From positions 1 through 64,000 of the forward strand of contig NZ_JAUOSF010000004.1 in assembly GCF_030548465.1 (NCBI RefSeq): DNA of 64,000 nt, written 5' to 3'. Origin of the DNA: Tamlana sp. 2_MG-2023. GTDB taxonomy: Bacteria > Bacteroidota > Bacteroidia > Flavobacteriales > Flavobacteriaceae. The notes under the pieces are model-generated. The model did not search any database. It saw only the letters and a program-made list of their open reading frames with translations, and was not told the DNA's origin. Each line of letters begins with the position of its first letter. The first letter of the stretch is position 1. This document shows, piece by piece, positions 42,304 to 50,900 of the stretch. The position numbers were made by a program, and so were the translations under genes.

Positions 42304-43695
42304 ATGAACGACAATATCATTCTAATTATCGCCATCCTAATTGCTGCTGCCATTGGCGTATATATAGGCAGACTTATCACACAACTAAAAAGCAAGAGTG
42401 AAAAAAGTACTTTAGAAGAACGCAACACCAATTTGTTGCAACAGCTTTCTGAAATCAAATTGCAAACCGAAAATGAAAAACAGAAAGAAAAGGAATACTT
42501 CAGCAATCAGTTGGAAGATTTAAAAGTAACCATATCTAAGGTAGAAATCGAACGCGAAGCAATTCGTCGTGAAAAAGATTTTTTAAATACGGAATTAACC
42601 CGAAAAAACGCTGAATTTGAAAGTCTGCAACTTAAAAATGATGAACAAAAAGCTGAAGTAGAACAGCTTCAGGAGAAATTCACGAAAGAATTTGAAAATC
42701 TTGCCAATAAAATTCTAGATGAAAAATCGGAGAAGTTCACCCTTCAGAATAAAGAAAACATCAAGAATATATTAAGTCCGTTACAAGATAAAATTAAAAC
42801 TTTTGAAGAAAAAGTAGATACCTCTCAAAAGGAAAGTATCATGATGCATTCCGCATTAAAAGAACAGTTGTTAGGTTTGAAAGACTTAAACCTACAAATG
42901 ACCAAAGAAACCACCAACCTCACGCGTGCCTTAAAAGGTGATAGTAAAATGCAAGGCAACTGGGGCGAATTGGTTTTAGAACGCGTTTTAGAAAAATCTG
43001 GATTAGAAAAGGATAGAGAGTATTTTGTACAGCAAAGTTTTACCAGAGCCGATGGTTCTAGAGTTTTACCTGATGTCGTTTTAAGTTTGCCAGACGGTAA
43101 AAAAATGATTATTGACAGTAAAGTGTCTCTAACAGATTATGAGCGTTTGGTAAATGCCGAAGATGAAGACAAACCGATGTACTTAAAAGCGCATGTGAAT
43201 TCTATAAAACGTCACGTAGACCAGCTTTCAGAGAAAAACTATCAAGATTTATATGATATGGAGTCGCCAGATTTTGTACTCATGTTTATTCCTATAGAAC
43301 CGGCATTTGCCGTTGTTGTACATGAAGATAACTCAATTTACAACAAAGCCTTTGAAAAGAACATTGTCATTGTAACCCCTTCTACCTTATTGGCCACGTT
43401 ACGTACGATTGACACGATGTGGAACAATGAAAAACAACAGCGTAATGCTCTTGAAATTGCAAGACAAGCAGGCGCGCTTTACGATAAGTTTGAAGGTTTA
43501 GTAACCGATTTAACAGGCGTTGGAAAAAAGATTGATGCTGCAAAAAGTGATTATTCATCTGCTATGAACAAACTAGTTGACGGAAGAGGAAACATCGTTA
43601 CCAGCATTGAAAAGCTTAAAAAAATGGGTGCTAAAGCTAAAAAAGCACTACCTGAAGCCATTATTAAACGTGCACAAGAAGACGACAACATCTAA
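42304..43695 (+). CDS. rmuC: DNA recombination protein RmuC
   Basis: 463 aa. An N-terminal membrane anchor (IILIIAILIAAAIGVYIGRL) is followed by a long coiled coil (~residues 25-170). The RmuC nuclease-like domain (~205-440) includes MQGNWGELVLERVLEKSGL and the PD-(D/E)xK-type LPDVVLSLPDGKKMIIDSKV. RmuC limits inversions between short inverted repeats. A TATCTTTG -7 box is at 42278-42285. The gene downstream begins 14 bp later. Confidence 0.93.
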   Translation: MNDNIILIIAILIAAAIGVYIGRLITQLKSKSEKSTLEERNTNLLQQLSEIKLQTENEKQKEKEYFSNQLEDLKVTISKVEIEREAIRREKDFLNTELTRKNAEFESLQLKNDEQKAEVEQLQEKFTKEFENLANKILDEKSEKFTLQNKENIKNILSPLQDKIKTFEEKVDTSQKESIMMHSALKEQLLGLKDLNLQMTKETTNLTRALKGDSKMQGNWGELVLERVLEKSGLEKDREYFVQQSFTRADGSRVLPDVVLSLPDGKKMIIDSKVSLTDYERLVNAEDEDKPMYLKAHVNSIKRHVDQLSEKNYQDLYDMESPDFVLMFIPIEPAFAVVVHEDNSIYNKAFEKNIVIVTPSTLLATLRTIDTMWNNEKQQRNALEIARQAGALYDKFEGLVTDLTGVGKKIDAAKSDYSSAMNKLVDGRGNIVTSIEKLKKMGAKAKKALPEAIIKRAQEDDNI

Positions 43696-43709
43696 TACAT
43701 GATATCAAA

Positions 43710-44084
43710 ATGAAAATTATTATTAAAATTATTATCGCCCTTATTATCCTTGCTACTGGGTTTTTATGCTTTTTATATTTTGCTAAATATAGTGAAGGTG
43801 TTCGTGCCGGGGAATTAGTGAAATTCACAAAAAAAGGTTTGATAATTAAAACTTGGGAAGGCCAAATAAGTCAAGGGGTTTCCGAATCTCAGTTTTTTGA
43901 ATTCTCGGTTGAAAAAAGCAATCAAACCGTTATAGACGACCTTAATAATTTTCAAGGAGAATATGTGAAACTTCATTATTTCGAGCGTTACAGAGACCTA
44001 TTTTGGCTAGGACACACCAAATACTTTGTAACTAAAGTTGAAAAAATAAAAAGAAACGAAAAGATTAACCAAACCAACGAATAA
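43710..44084 (+). CDS. Membrane-anchored protein of unknown function, 124 aa
   Basis: One N-terminal membrane segment (IIKIIIALIILATGFLCFLY) and a small beta-rich domain with SEGVRAGELVKFTKKGLIIK, TWEGQISQG and YVKLHYFERYRDLFWLG. Homologues in flavobacteria are often mislabelled 6-phosphogluconate dehydrogenase, but no NAD-binding or dehydrogenase motif is present. It lies between rmuC (14 bp) and a thioesterase gene (11 bp) and is probably co-transcribed with them. Confidence 0.7.
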   Translation: MKIIIKIIIALIILATGFLCFLYFAKYSEGVRAGELVKFTKKGLIIKTWEGQISQGVSESQFFEFSVEKSNQTVIDDLNNFQGEYVKLHYFERYRDLFWLGHTKYFVTKVEKIKRNEKINQTNE

Positions 44085-44095
44085 ATAGTAACTAT

Positions 44096-44632
44096 ATGTT
44101 TAAACACGCAACAGAATCTCAGGTTTCTATAACCCAGCTCATGCTACCTTCCCACTCTAATTTTAGTGGTAAAATTCATGGTGGGCATATTTTAAGTTTA
44201 ATGGATCAAATTGCTTTTGCTTGCGCTTCAAAGCATTCAAGACACTACTGTGTCACAGCATCAGTAAACCGTGTAGACTTTCTAAATCCTATTGAAGTAG
44301 GCGAATTAGTAACATTAAAAGCATCGGTTAATTACACTGGAAAAACATCTATGGTTGTTGGACTACGTGTAGAATCTCAAAACATTCAAACCGGAGAAAT
44401 AAAACATTGTAACTCTTCTTATTTTACCATGGTGGCGAAAGATGAAAATGGTAACAATGTAAAAGTCCCTGGCTTAATTTTAGATAATGTACAAAGCATA
44501 AGACGCTTCGCAAGAAGTATTGCCAGGCAAGAACAAGCAAAAACTAGGAACTCACAATTTAAATCTTCAGAGTTTAAATTTGAAGATCATCTCGAGTTTT
44601 TAGAATCACAAAATGCTCAAGTAGAGTTATAA
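44096..44632 (+). CDS. Acyl-CoA thioesterase (hotdog fold)
   Basis: 178 aa. The single hotdog domain has the BFIT/YciA-type start NFSGKIHGGHILSLMDQIAF with the active-site Asp, and the second strand set VDFLNPIEVGELVTLKASV, typical of cytosolic acyl-CoA hydrolases. The C-terminal ~45 residues (SIRRFARSIARQEQAKTR onward) form a charged helical extension also seen in relatives. It ends in a strong terminator 5 bp after the stop. Chain-length preference cannot be read. Confidence 0.9.
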   Translation: MFKHATESQVSITQLMLPSHSNFSGKIHGGHILSLMDQIAFACASKHSRHYCVTASVNRVDFLNPIEVGELVTLKASVNYTGKTSMVVGLRVESQNIQTGEIKHCNSSYFTMVAKDENGNNVKVPGLILDNVQSIRRFARSIARQEQAKTRNSQFKSSEFKFEDHLEFLESQNAQVEL

Positions 44633-44659
44633 AAAAAGCCGCTAAAAGCGGCTTTTTTT
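44631..44659 (+). terminator. Intrinsic terminator after the thioesterase gene
   Basis: AGCCGCT (44637-44643) pairs with AGCGGCT (44647-44653), with A-run before and seven Ts after; it can also stop leftward carB transcripts. Confidence 0.88.
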
Positions 44660-44692
44660 GTATTACACTATACTATTATTTAGTATATTTTA

Positions 44693-47545
44693 TTATTTAC
44701 TTAAGTACATTTTACGTCTTGCATACAATTCGTAAAAAGCATCATCTTTCAAGCTATCAATAAATAAAATACTTTCTCCAGTACTCTTCATTTCAGGCCC
44801 TAACCTCTTATTTACATTATGGAATTTATCGAAAGAGAACACAGGTTGCTTGATTGCGAAACCATCTAATTTAGGTTGGAAATCAAAATCCTTAACTTTC
44901 TTATCCCCTAACATGATTTTAGTGGCATAATTCACATAAGGTTCACCATAAGCTTTAGCGATAAACGGTACCGTTCTAGAAGCTCTAGGATTCGCTTCGA
45001 TGATATAAACCACATCATCTTTAATTGCGAACTGAATATTTATTAAACCAACGGTATTTAAAGCTAATGCAATTTTCTTAGTATGGTCTTTTATTTGTTG
45101 CATTACCAATTCACCGAGGTTAAACGGAGGTAATAAAGAGTTACTATCTCCAGAGTGTACACCACAAGGTTCGATATGCTCCATAATTCCTATGATATAC
45201 ACATCTTCACCATCACAAATGGCATCAGCTTCAGCTTCAATGGCACCATCTAAATAATGGTCTAACAACAATTGGTTGCCTGGCATTCTTCCTAATAAAT
45301 CAACAACGTGTTTTTCTAATTCTTCCTTGTTGATTACAATTTTCATACCCTGACCACCTAATACATACGAAGGACGTACTAATATTGGGAAATCTAATAC
45401 ATCTGCAATCGCTGCAGCTTCATCGGCTGTTGTAGCGATATCAAATTTAGGGTAAGGAATATCATTTTCCTTTAATAAGTTAGAGAACAATCCGCGATCT
45501 TCAGCTAAATCAAGTGCTTCAAAGCTTGTTCCTAAAATTTTAATACCATATTTGGTTAACTTTTCAGCAAGTTTTAAAGCTGTTTGCCCACCAAGTTGTA
45601 CGATGACACCTTCTGGTTTTTCATGCTTAATAATATCGTAAATATGTTCCCAGAATACCGGCTCAAAGTATAATTTATCGGCCGTATCAAAATCGGTAGA
45701 AACCGTTTCAGGGTTACAGTTAATCATGATGGTTTCGTAACCAGCTTCCGCGGCAGCTAAAACACCATGAACACAACAGTAATCAAACTCGATACCTTGT
45801 CCGATTCTATTCGGTCCAGATCCTAGAACAATCACTTTTTTCTTATCTGAAACCACACTTTCATTGTGAGAGTATGGCTTACCACCCGCAGTTTCCATCT
45901 CACCTTCAAAAGTTGAGTAGTAGTAAGGTGTTTTTGCTTCAAACTCTGCAGCACATGTATCTACTAATTTGTAAACACGGTTGATACCTAATTCCTCTCG
46001 TTTATTATAAACTTGACTCTCTAAACAGTTAAGCATATGCGCGATTTGACGGTCGCCATATCCTTTTTGCTTCGCTTCTAATAACAATTCTCTGTTGATA
46101 GAATCGATAGTAAACGTTGAGATTTCATTGTTTAAGAAATGTAATTCTTCGTATTGTTTAAGGAACCACATGTCGATTTTAGTAATCTCATGGATTCTAC
46201 TTAATGGAATCCCCATACGAATCGCATCATAAATAATGAATACACGATCCCAAGATGCGTAAGTTAATTTCTCAATAACTTGCTCGTAGTTGGTATTTTC
46301 TTTACCATCTGCACCTAAACCATTACGTTTAATTTCTAGAGATTGGGTGGCCTTGTGCAAAGCTTCTTGGAACGAACGTCCAATTCCCATAACCTCTCCT
46401 ACAGATTTCATTTGAAGACCTAAAGTTCTATCAGATCCTTCAAATTTATCGAAATTCCAACGTGGTATTTTTACGATTACGTAATCTAAAGTTGGCTCAA
46501 ATAAAGCTGAAGTAGATTTTGTAATTTGATTATTTAATTCATCTAAATGGTACCCTAACGCTAATTTAGCTGCAATTTTCGCAATTGGATATCCTGTTGC
46601 TTTACTTGCTAATGCTGAAGAACGTGATACACGAGGGTTAATTTCAATGGCGATGATATCTTCTTTTTCATCTGGAGAAACTGCAAACTGTACGTTACAT
46701 CCTCCGGCGAAATCACCAATACTACGCATCATATGAATAGCCATATCACGCATTTTTTGGAACGTTCTATCGCTTAAGGTCATCGCTGGAGCTACTGTGA
46801 TAGAATCACCAGTATGAATTCCAATCGGGTCCATATTTTCAATAGAACAGATGATAACTACATTATCATTTGAATCTCTAAGTAACTCTAACTCATATTC
46901 TTTCCAGCCTATTAAAGCCTTATCGATCATGACTTCATGGATTGGAGAAATCTCTAAACCACGTCTTAATAACTCGTCAAAATCTTCTTCTTTATATACA
47001 AAAGATGCTCCTGCTCCTCCAAGAGTAAATGAGGCTCTAATGATTAAAGGGAAACCAAATTCTTGAGCAATTTCTTTACCTTTTAAGAAAGAAGTCGCTG
47101 TTGCTTGAGGCGCCATAGGAACCCCAATTTTAAGCATCAACTCTCTAAACTTCTCACGATCTTCAGTAATATTAATCGCATCAATATCAACACCAATAAT
47201 TTCTACATCAAAATCTTTCCAAATACCTTTTTCATCAGCCTCAATACATAAGTTTAATGCGGTTTGTCCACCCATTGTAGGTAAAACAGCATCAATTTGA
47301 GGGTGTTCTTTTAGAATTTGAACAATTGATTTTGTTGTTAACGGTAGCAAGTAAACATGATCGGCCATAGTAGGATCTGTCATGATAGTTGCTGGATTAG
47401 AGTTGATTAAAACTGTTTCAATCCCATCTTCTCTAAGCGAACGTAATGCTTGAGTTCCTGAATAATCAAATTCACATGCTTGCCCAATTACAATCGGACC
47501 TGACCCAATAATAAGTATTGATTTAAGTTTTGGATTTTTCGGCAT
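44693..47545 (-). CDS. carB: Carbamoyl-phosphate synthase large subunit
   Basis: 950 aa. Two ATP-grasp synthetase halves are complete (first half: GSGPIVIGQACEFDYSGTQA, FTLGGAGASFV, IEINPRVSRSSALASKATGY; second half: LGSGPNRIGQGIEFDYCCVH, PSYVLGGQGM, IEANPRASRTVPFIAKA). The protein ends at LYARRKMYLSK, about where the E. coli enzyme (~1073 aa) begins its ~140-residue allosteric MGS domain. Control by UMP or ornithine through that domain is therefore not expected. No carA is adjacent. A TACTTTTG -7 box lies at 47580-47587. Confidence 0.95.
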   Translation of the reverse strand: MPKNPKLKSILIIGSGPIVIGQACEFDYSGTQALRSLREDGIETVLINSNPATIMTDPTMADHVYLLPLTTKSIVQILKEHPQIDAVLPTMGGQTALNLCIEADEKGIWKDFDVEIIGVDIDAINITEDREKFRELMLKIGVPMAPQATATSFLKGKEIAQEFGFPLIIRASFTLGGAGASFVYKEEDFDELLRRGLEISPIHEVMIDKALIGWKEYELELLRDSNDNVVIICSIENMDPIGIHTGDSITVAPAMTLSDRTFQKMRDMAIHMMRSIGDFAGGCNVQFAVSPDEKEDIIAIEINPRVSRSSALASKATGYPIAKIAAKLALGYHLDELNNQITKSTSALFEPTLDYVIVKIPRWNFDKFEGSDRTLGLQMKSVGEVMGIGRSFQEALHKATQSLEIKRNGLGADGKENTNYEQVIEKLTYASWDRVFIIYDAIRMGIPLSRIHEITKIDMWFLKQYEELHFLNNEISTFTIDSINRELLLEAKQKGYGDRQIAHMLNCLESQVYNKREELGINRVYKLVDTCAAEFEAKTPYYYSTFEGEMETAGGKPYSHNESVVSDKKKVIVLGSGPNRIGQGIEFDYCCVHGVLAAAEAGYETIMINCNPETVSTDFDTADKLYFEPVFWEHIYDIIKHEKPEGVIVQLGGQTALKLAEKLTKYGIKILGTSFEALDLAEDRGLFSNLLKENDIPYPKFDIATTADEAAAIADVLDFPILVRPSYVLGGQGMKIVINKEELEKHVVDLLGRMPGNQLLLDHYLDGAIEAEADAICDGEDVYIIGIMEHIEPCGVHSGDSNSLLPPFNLGELVMQQIKDHTKKIALALNTVGLINIQFAIKDDVVYIIEANPRASRTVPFIAKAYGEPYVNYATKIMLGDKKVKDFDFQPKLDGFAIKQPVFSFDKFHNVNKRLGPEMKSTGESILFIDSLKDDAFYELYARRKMYLSK

Positions 47546-47605
47546 TTTACTAGTTATTATGTTGTATTATAATATTTTACAAAAGTAACAATAAGAAGAT
47601 ATAAA

Positions 47606-47635
47606 AAAAGGCGTTACACTTAAGTAACACCTTTT
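47606..47635 (-). terminator. Intrinsic terminator of rpmH
   Basis: AAAAGG-C-GTTAC (47606-47617) pairs with GTAAC-A-CCTTTT (47624-47635), one mismatch, and a T-run follows on the minus strand. It lies 24 bp past the rpmH stop and upstream of the carB promoter. Confidence 0.8.
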
Positions 47636-47658
47636 ATATTATAAACAATTGTTCATTA

Positions 47659-47820
47659 TTATTTTTTATGTCTAGTTTCAGTAGATACAGACAATTTTTT
47701 TCTCCCTTTAGCTCTTCTACGTGCTAATACCTTTCTACCGTTAGCAGAAGCCATTCTTTCTCTGAAACCATGTTTGTTTCTTCTCTTTCTTTTAGAAGGC
47801 TGAAATGTTCTTTTACTCAT
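47659..47820 (-). CDS. rpmH: 50S ribosomal protein L34
   Basis: 53 aa: [20 protein letters not shown] then [20 protein letters not shown] and a short basic tail [13 protein letters not shown]. It is a full-length L34 and would be missed by a length filter. In many bacteria rpmH neighbours rnpA or dnaA; neither is here, which is usual for flavobacteria. It has its own promoter (47888-47918) and terminator. Confidence 0.97.
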   Translation of the reverse strand: MSKRTFQPSKRKRRNKHGFRERMASANGRKVLARRRAKGRKKLSVSTETRHKK

Positions 47821-47887
47821 TGTCTTATATCTTTAATTCTGAAAATGTAATTTTTTTATACCCTTGGTCTTTCTTCAAAACCGAGGG

Positions 47888-47918
47888 CAAATATACAAAG
47901 ACTTTTAACTTTCACAAA
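47888..47918 (-). promoter_or_regulatory. Promoter of rpmH
   Basis: Minus strand TTTG (47915-47918), 19 nt, TATATTTG (47888-47895): an excellent match to the flavobacterial consensus. The start near 47882 gives a leader of ~60 nt. The remaining 47919-48121 holds no recognisable feature. Confidence 0.8.
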
Positions 47919-48121
47919 CCATATTTAAAAAAAATTTCAATAAATTTTATTTTCTAACCAAAAGCATGTAAGACCTTTATATATTAAGGATAAGCCCATC
48001 CTTTTGTTATACAACTTTATATTAAATTTGATAAAAATTTAGTTTCTTTGCAGTCTTAAACCAACAAAAAAGTGTCAAATTTAAGAAATACGCACTTCAA
48101 AGTTAATCGAAACAAGACAAT

Positions 48122-48697
48122 ATGTTCAATAAAATTATAAAACTTATTATCGCCGCTGGCATTTTGGCTTATGCCGTTTATCAATTTACAGAAAGTAATA
48201 TAGGGAATGGCATCATGCTTATCCTATTAGCTGGTATTTTTATCTTCCTGTATTTTAAGAATGAATTTATCTTATTAGCTTTTTTAAAGTTACGTAAGCA
48301 AGATTTTGAAGGCGCTAAAAGGTGGTTAGACAAGATTAAAAACCCAGAGGGCGCTCTAGTAAAAAAGCAACAAGGCTATTACAATTACCTTCATGGTATC
48401 ATGGTATCGCAAACTAACATGAATGAATCTGAGAGATATTTCAAAAAAGCCATTGATTTAGGCTTGTCTATGGATCATGATTTAGCGATGGCAAAGTTAA
48501 ATTTAGCAGGTATTGCTTTTTCTAAACGTAGAAAGCAAGAAGCGACAAAGTTATTAAGCGAAGCTTCAAAACTTGACAAACAAGGCATGTTAACCGATCA
48601 AATAAAAATGATGAAGGATAATATGAAGCGTGCACAAATGCCAAACCAACATTATGGTGCTGGTGGATCTATAAGGGCTCAAAAGCGTAGAGGATAA
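48122..48697 (+). CDS. Membrane protein with TPR-like domain
   Basis: 191 aa. Two N-terminal membrane segments form a hairpin (IIKLIIAAGILAYAVYQF and GIMLILLAGIFIFLYF). A cytoplasmic helical region follows with TPR-like spacing (AKRWLDKIKNPEGALVKKQQ, YFKKAIDLGLSMDHDLAMAK, LNLAGIAFSKRRKQEATKLL) and a basic tail. It probably scaffolds other proteins at the membrane; no partner is indicated by neighbours. It ends before a 59-bp palindrome that can act as terminator. Confidence 0.7.
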   Translation: MFNKIIKLIIAAGILAYAVYQFTESNIGNGIMLILLAGIFIFLYFKNEFILLAFLKLRKQDFEGAKRWLDKIKNPEGALVKKQQGYYNYLHGIMVSQTNMNESERYFKKAIDLGLSMDHDLAMAKLNLAGIAFSKRRKQEATKLLSEASKLDKQGMLTDQIKMMKDNMKRAQMPNQHYGAGGSIRAQKRRG

Positions 48698-48709
48698 AAA
48701 AGTGATACT

Positions 48710-48768
48710 ACTTAAAAACATAAAAAAGCTCAAAACTTAAAGTTTTGAGCTTTTTTATGTTTTTAAGT
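48710..48768. terminator. Perfect 29-bp inverted repeat, bidirectional terminator
   Basis: 48710-48738 is mirrored exactly by 48740-48768 around one base; the core is AAAAAAGCTCAAAACTT / AAGTTTTGAGCTTTTTT. Both strands have T-runs, so it ends both the rightward gene (stop 48697) and the leftward one (stop 48801). Confidence 0.85.
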
Positions 48769-48800
48769 TATCTCAAATAAAGTGACTTTCTACGCCGATC

Positions 48801-49724
48801 TTATTGCGGATAAGAACCTTTCACTGGAATTTCGATGTGATACAGCTTTCTACTCGCATTATTAAGCTTTGGTTCACGCAACCAAGGGTTATGAATTTTT
48901 AATATCTTATAATTAATATCAAAATCTTTGGCAAATCTGGCAAAATCAGTGACTACTGTATCCACTTCTACTTTAAAAGTAGGCACTTCAGTATATAAAT
49001 CTTTCTCTCTAAAATTAAATCCATACTTAAGTGGGTTAGATAATATTTCTTTTAAGGCCACAATTCTAAATACGTAGCGCCCCGTTTCTTCTCCTAACAA
49101 CAAATCGTAGTAGTCTGTTACCATTTGTTCATTTAATCGTCTTGATATACCTGTATTTCCTGCATTATAAGCAGCCGCTGCAAGCGTCCATGTTCCTAGT
49201 AGTTTTTTAGACTCTAAAAGGTATTGACAAGCAGCTTCGGTGGATTTCTCAAGGTTATAACGTTCATCAACATTATCGTTGACTTCTAATCCATATTCCC
49301 GAGCTGTTGCTGGCATAATTTGCCAAACACCACGAGCTCCAGCCGGAGATACGACGTTAACCAAACCACTTTCTATAACCGCTAAATACTTAAAATCATC
49401 TGGAACACCATATTTTTTCAAAATAGGTTCAATTACAGGAAAATATTTATGCGCACGTTTAAACATTAATAAACCGTTAGATTGCCAGTAGGTATTCACC
49501 AGTAGCTCTCTATCCATACGTTCATAAATATCTGGATTTTTTAATGGCAGGGGTTCGCCAGCTAAGTTTAAATCGTCTGGCACCTGTAAAGCATAAACGT
49601 TATATCCATTAACGCTTTGTTTCTCAAAATTTTCATCGGTTGGCGCATCTTGCATGGCATAAATAAACACGCCACATAAACTTAGCAAGCCAATAAATAT
49701 CAATCCTTTTTGTATCATTTTCAT
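48801..49724 (-). CDS. Lytic transglycosylase (SLT domain)
   Basis: 307 aa. An N-terminal signal or anchor (GLIFIGLLSLCGVFIYAM) leads to a goose-lysozyme-type SLT domain (~residues 90-215): catalytic Glu in LAVIESGLVNVVSPAGARGV, then WQIMPATAREYGLEVND and AAAYNAGNTGISR. The C-terminal ~80 residues are MltD-like without clear LysM repeats. It cleaves peptidoglycan glycan strands to 1,6-anhydro products in the periplasm. It is 37 bp downstream of the hydrolase gene on the same strand. Confidence 0.9.
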   Translation of the reverse strand: MKMIQKGLIFIGLLSLCGVFIYAMQDAPTDENFEKQSVNGYNVYALQVPDDLNLAGEPLPLKNPDIYERMDRELLVNTYWQSNGLLMFKRAHKYFPVIEPILKKYGVPDDFKYLAVIESGLVNVVSPAGARGVWQIMPATAREYGLEVNDNVDERYNLEKSTEAACQYLLESKKLLGTWTLAAAAYNAGNTGISRRLNEQMVTDYYDLLLGEETGRYVFRIVALKEILSNPLKYGFNFREKDLYTEVPTFKVEVDTVVTDFARFAKDFDINYKILKIHNPWLREPKLNNASRKLYHIEIPVKGSYPQ

Positions 49725-49760
49725 TTCTTGAATTTTCCATTAAAGGTAAAGAAAATTCAA

Positions 49761-50426
49761 TTATTCTGCTAATATAATTCTAGGTAAGTTAGCGTTGAAC
49801 CACCTGTATTTATTAATAATCATAATATGTACCCCGTCAGGAATCGTAATACAATTAGAAATATACTGTATAGGAAAAACAGGATCTTTATCGCCGTGAA
49901 TATGAATAATATCGGATTCATGGGCTTCTTGATCCCAACAGACCATTTCTTTAATAGCCCAACTTAAATACTTAGGATCATTTACAGAAAGATACTTTTT
50001 ATAAAGTTCTAAACGCTTGACCAATACTTTTCCGAAAGCGTATTTTTCAAAAACATCAATTTTACTTGCTAGTTGCGTTGGAACTATTTTATAAGCCCCT
50101 GTAACTCTAGCCAATTGCATTTTTTTAGGTAATTCAAACTTTGTTTTAACGCTGGATACAATAATAAGTTTACGAACTGAAATGTGTTTATTGATTTCCT
50201 GAACCAAGACCCCTCCAAAGGAAACCCCTAATAAAACAGGGTTCTCATGTTTAATGTGCTTAGTCATTCGCAAAGCATAATTGGAAATAGACTCGTCATT
50301 TAAAGGCAGCATCCACTCTAAAAAGTGCAGCTGAAACCTATCCTCCGGTAAGTCTATATATTCAAAAATATTTGGGCCAGCAGCCATCCCCGGCATGAGG
50401 TAAATATGTATTATCTCTTGACTCAT
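49761..50426 (-). CDS. Alpha/beta hydrolase superfamily protein
   Basis: 221 aa. The oxyanion region YLMPGMAAGPNIFEYI is near the N-terminus, the nucleophile elbow GVSFGG at ~residues 67-72, and the late acid/His segment IHGDKDPVFPIQYI with VHIMIINKYRWFN at the end. The final His position (DGVHIMI) fits the catalytic triad. No lid domain of known specificity is recognisable. It probably precedes the transglycosylase gene in one transcript. Substrate unknown. Confidence 0.75.
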   Translation of the reverse strand: MSQEIIHIYLMPGMAAGPNIFEYIDLPEDRFQLHFLEWMLPLNDESISNYALRMTKHIKHENPVLLGVSFGGVLVQEINKHISVRKLIIVSSVKTKFELPKKMQLARVTGAYKIVPTQLASKIDVFEKYAFGKVLVKRLELYKKYLSVNDPKYLSWAIKEMVCWDQEAHESDIIHIHGDKDPVFPIQYISNCITIPDGVHIMIINKYRWFNANLPRIILAE

Positions 50427-50541
50427 AAGGCATTAACTATAAATTTACTTTTTCTTAACGATTTTTTTTCGTACTTTTGCGCAAAGTTTGAATAAATAGC
50501 CCTCACTATTTAAGATTCCTATAGAACTAAAATAAGACAAA

Positions 50542-50838
50542 ATGGTTGAAGCTGCAGAATTAATTGACAATGATTTTTTACGTCAATATGAGATTAAGAT
50601 AGATAATCATTTAGCAATAATCGAATACTCTTTACAAGAACGAAAAATATTTCTAACAAAGATGATTGTCCCTGAGGAGATCACAGATGAAAACTTTTCA
50701 AAAGATTTCTTAACCTTAGTTTTCGAACAAATACAAGAACGCAATCTGAGCGTTGTTCCAACAAGCCCTGAAATCGCTAAATTTGTAAGAAGCAATAGAA
50801 AGTACAAACGTATGCTTCCTGTTGGAGTAAGAATATAA
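50542..50838 (+). CDS. Small GNAT-like N-acetyltransferase (YjdJ family)
   Basis: 98 aa, single short domain: IDNHLAIIEYSLQERKIFLT, MIVPEEITDENFSKDFLTLV, then LSVVPTSPEIAKFVRSNRKY. This matches the compact Acetyltransf_CG type, in which the acetyl-CoA loop is reduced. Such proteins are small cytoplasmic enzymes of unknown substrate. A TACTTTTG -7 box is at 50472-50479. It ends at a bidirectional terminator (50865-50893). Confidence 0.8.
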   Translation: MVEAAELIDNDFLRQYEIKIDNHLAIIEYSLQERKIFLTKMIVPEEITDENFSKDFLTLVFEQIQERNLSVVPTSPEIAKFVRSNRKYKRMLPVGVRI

Positions 50839-50864
50839 TCGCTAAATCGATTTATGATAGTATT

Positions 50865-50893
50865 AAAATCTGAAGTTTATCGCTTCAGATTTT
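50865..50893. terminator. Bidirectional intrinsic terminator
   Basis: AAAATCTGAAG (50865-50875) pairs with CTTCAGATTTT (50883-50893) around 7 nt, with T-run on the plus strand. Lies between convergent genes ending at 50838 and 50901. Confidence 0.85.
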
Positions 50894-50900
50894 TTTTGTT

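Noticed and set aside
43710-44084. 6-phosphogluconate dehydrogenase label for the 124-aa protein
   Set aside because: Too short, membrane-anchored and without a Rossmann motif.
47659-47820. rpmH as a marker of the replication origin
   Set aside because: No dnaA, rnpA or cluster of DnaA boxes is nearby; rpmH is not origin-linked in many Bacteroidota.
47861-47887. CCCTTGGT/ACCGAGGG hairpin in the rpmH leader
   Set aside because: The predicted transcription start (~47882) falls inside the distal arm, so the transcript probably lacks a complete stem.
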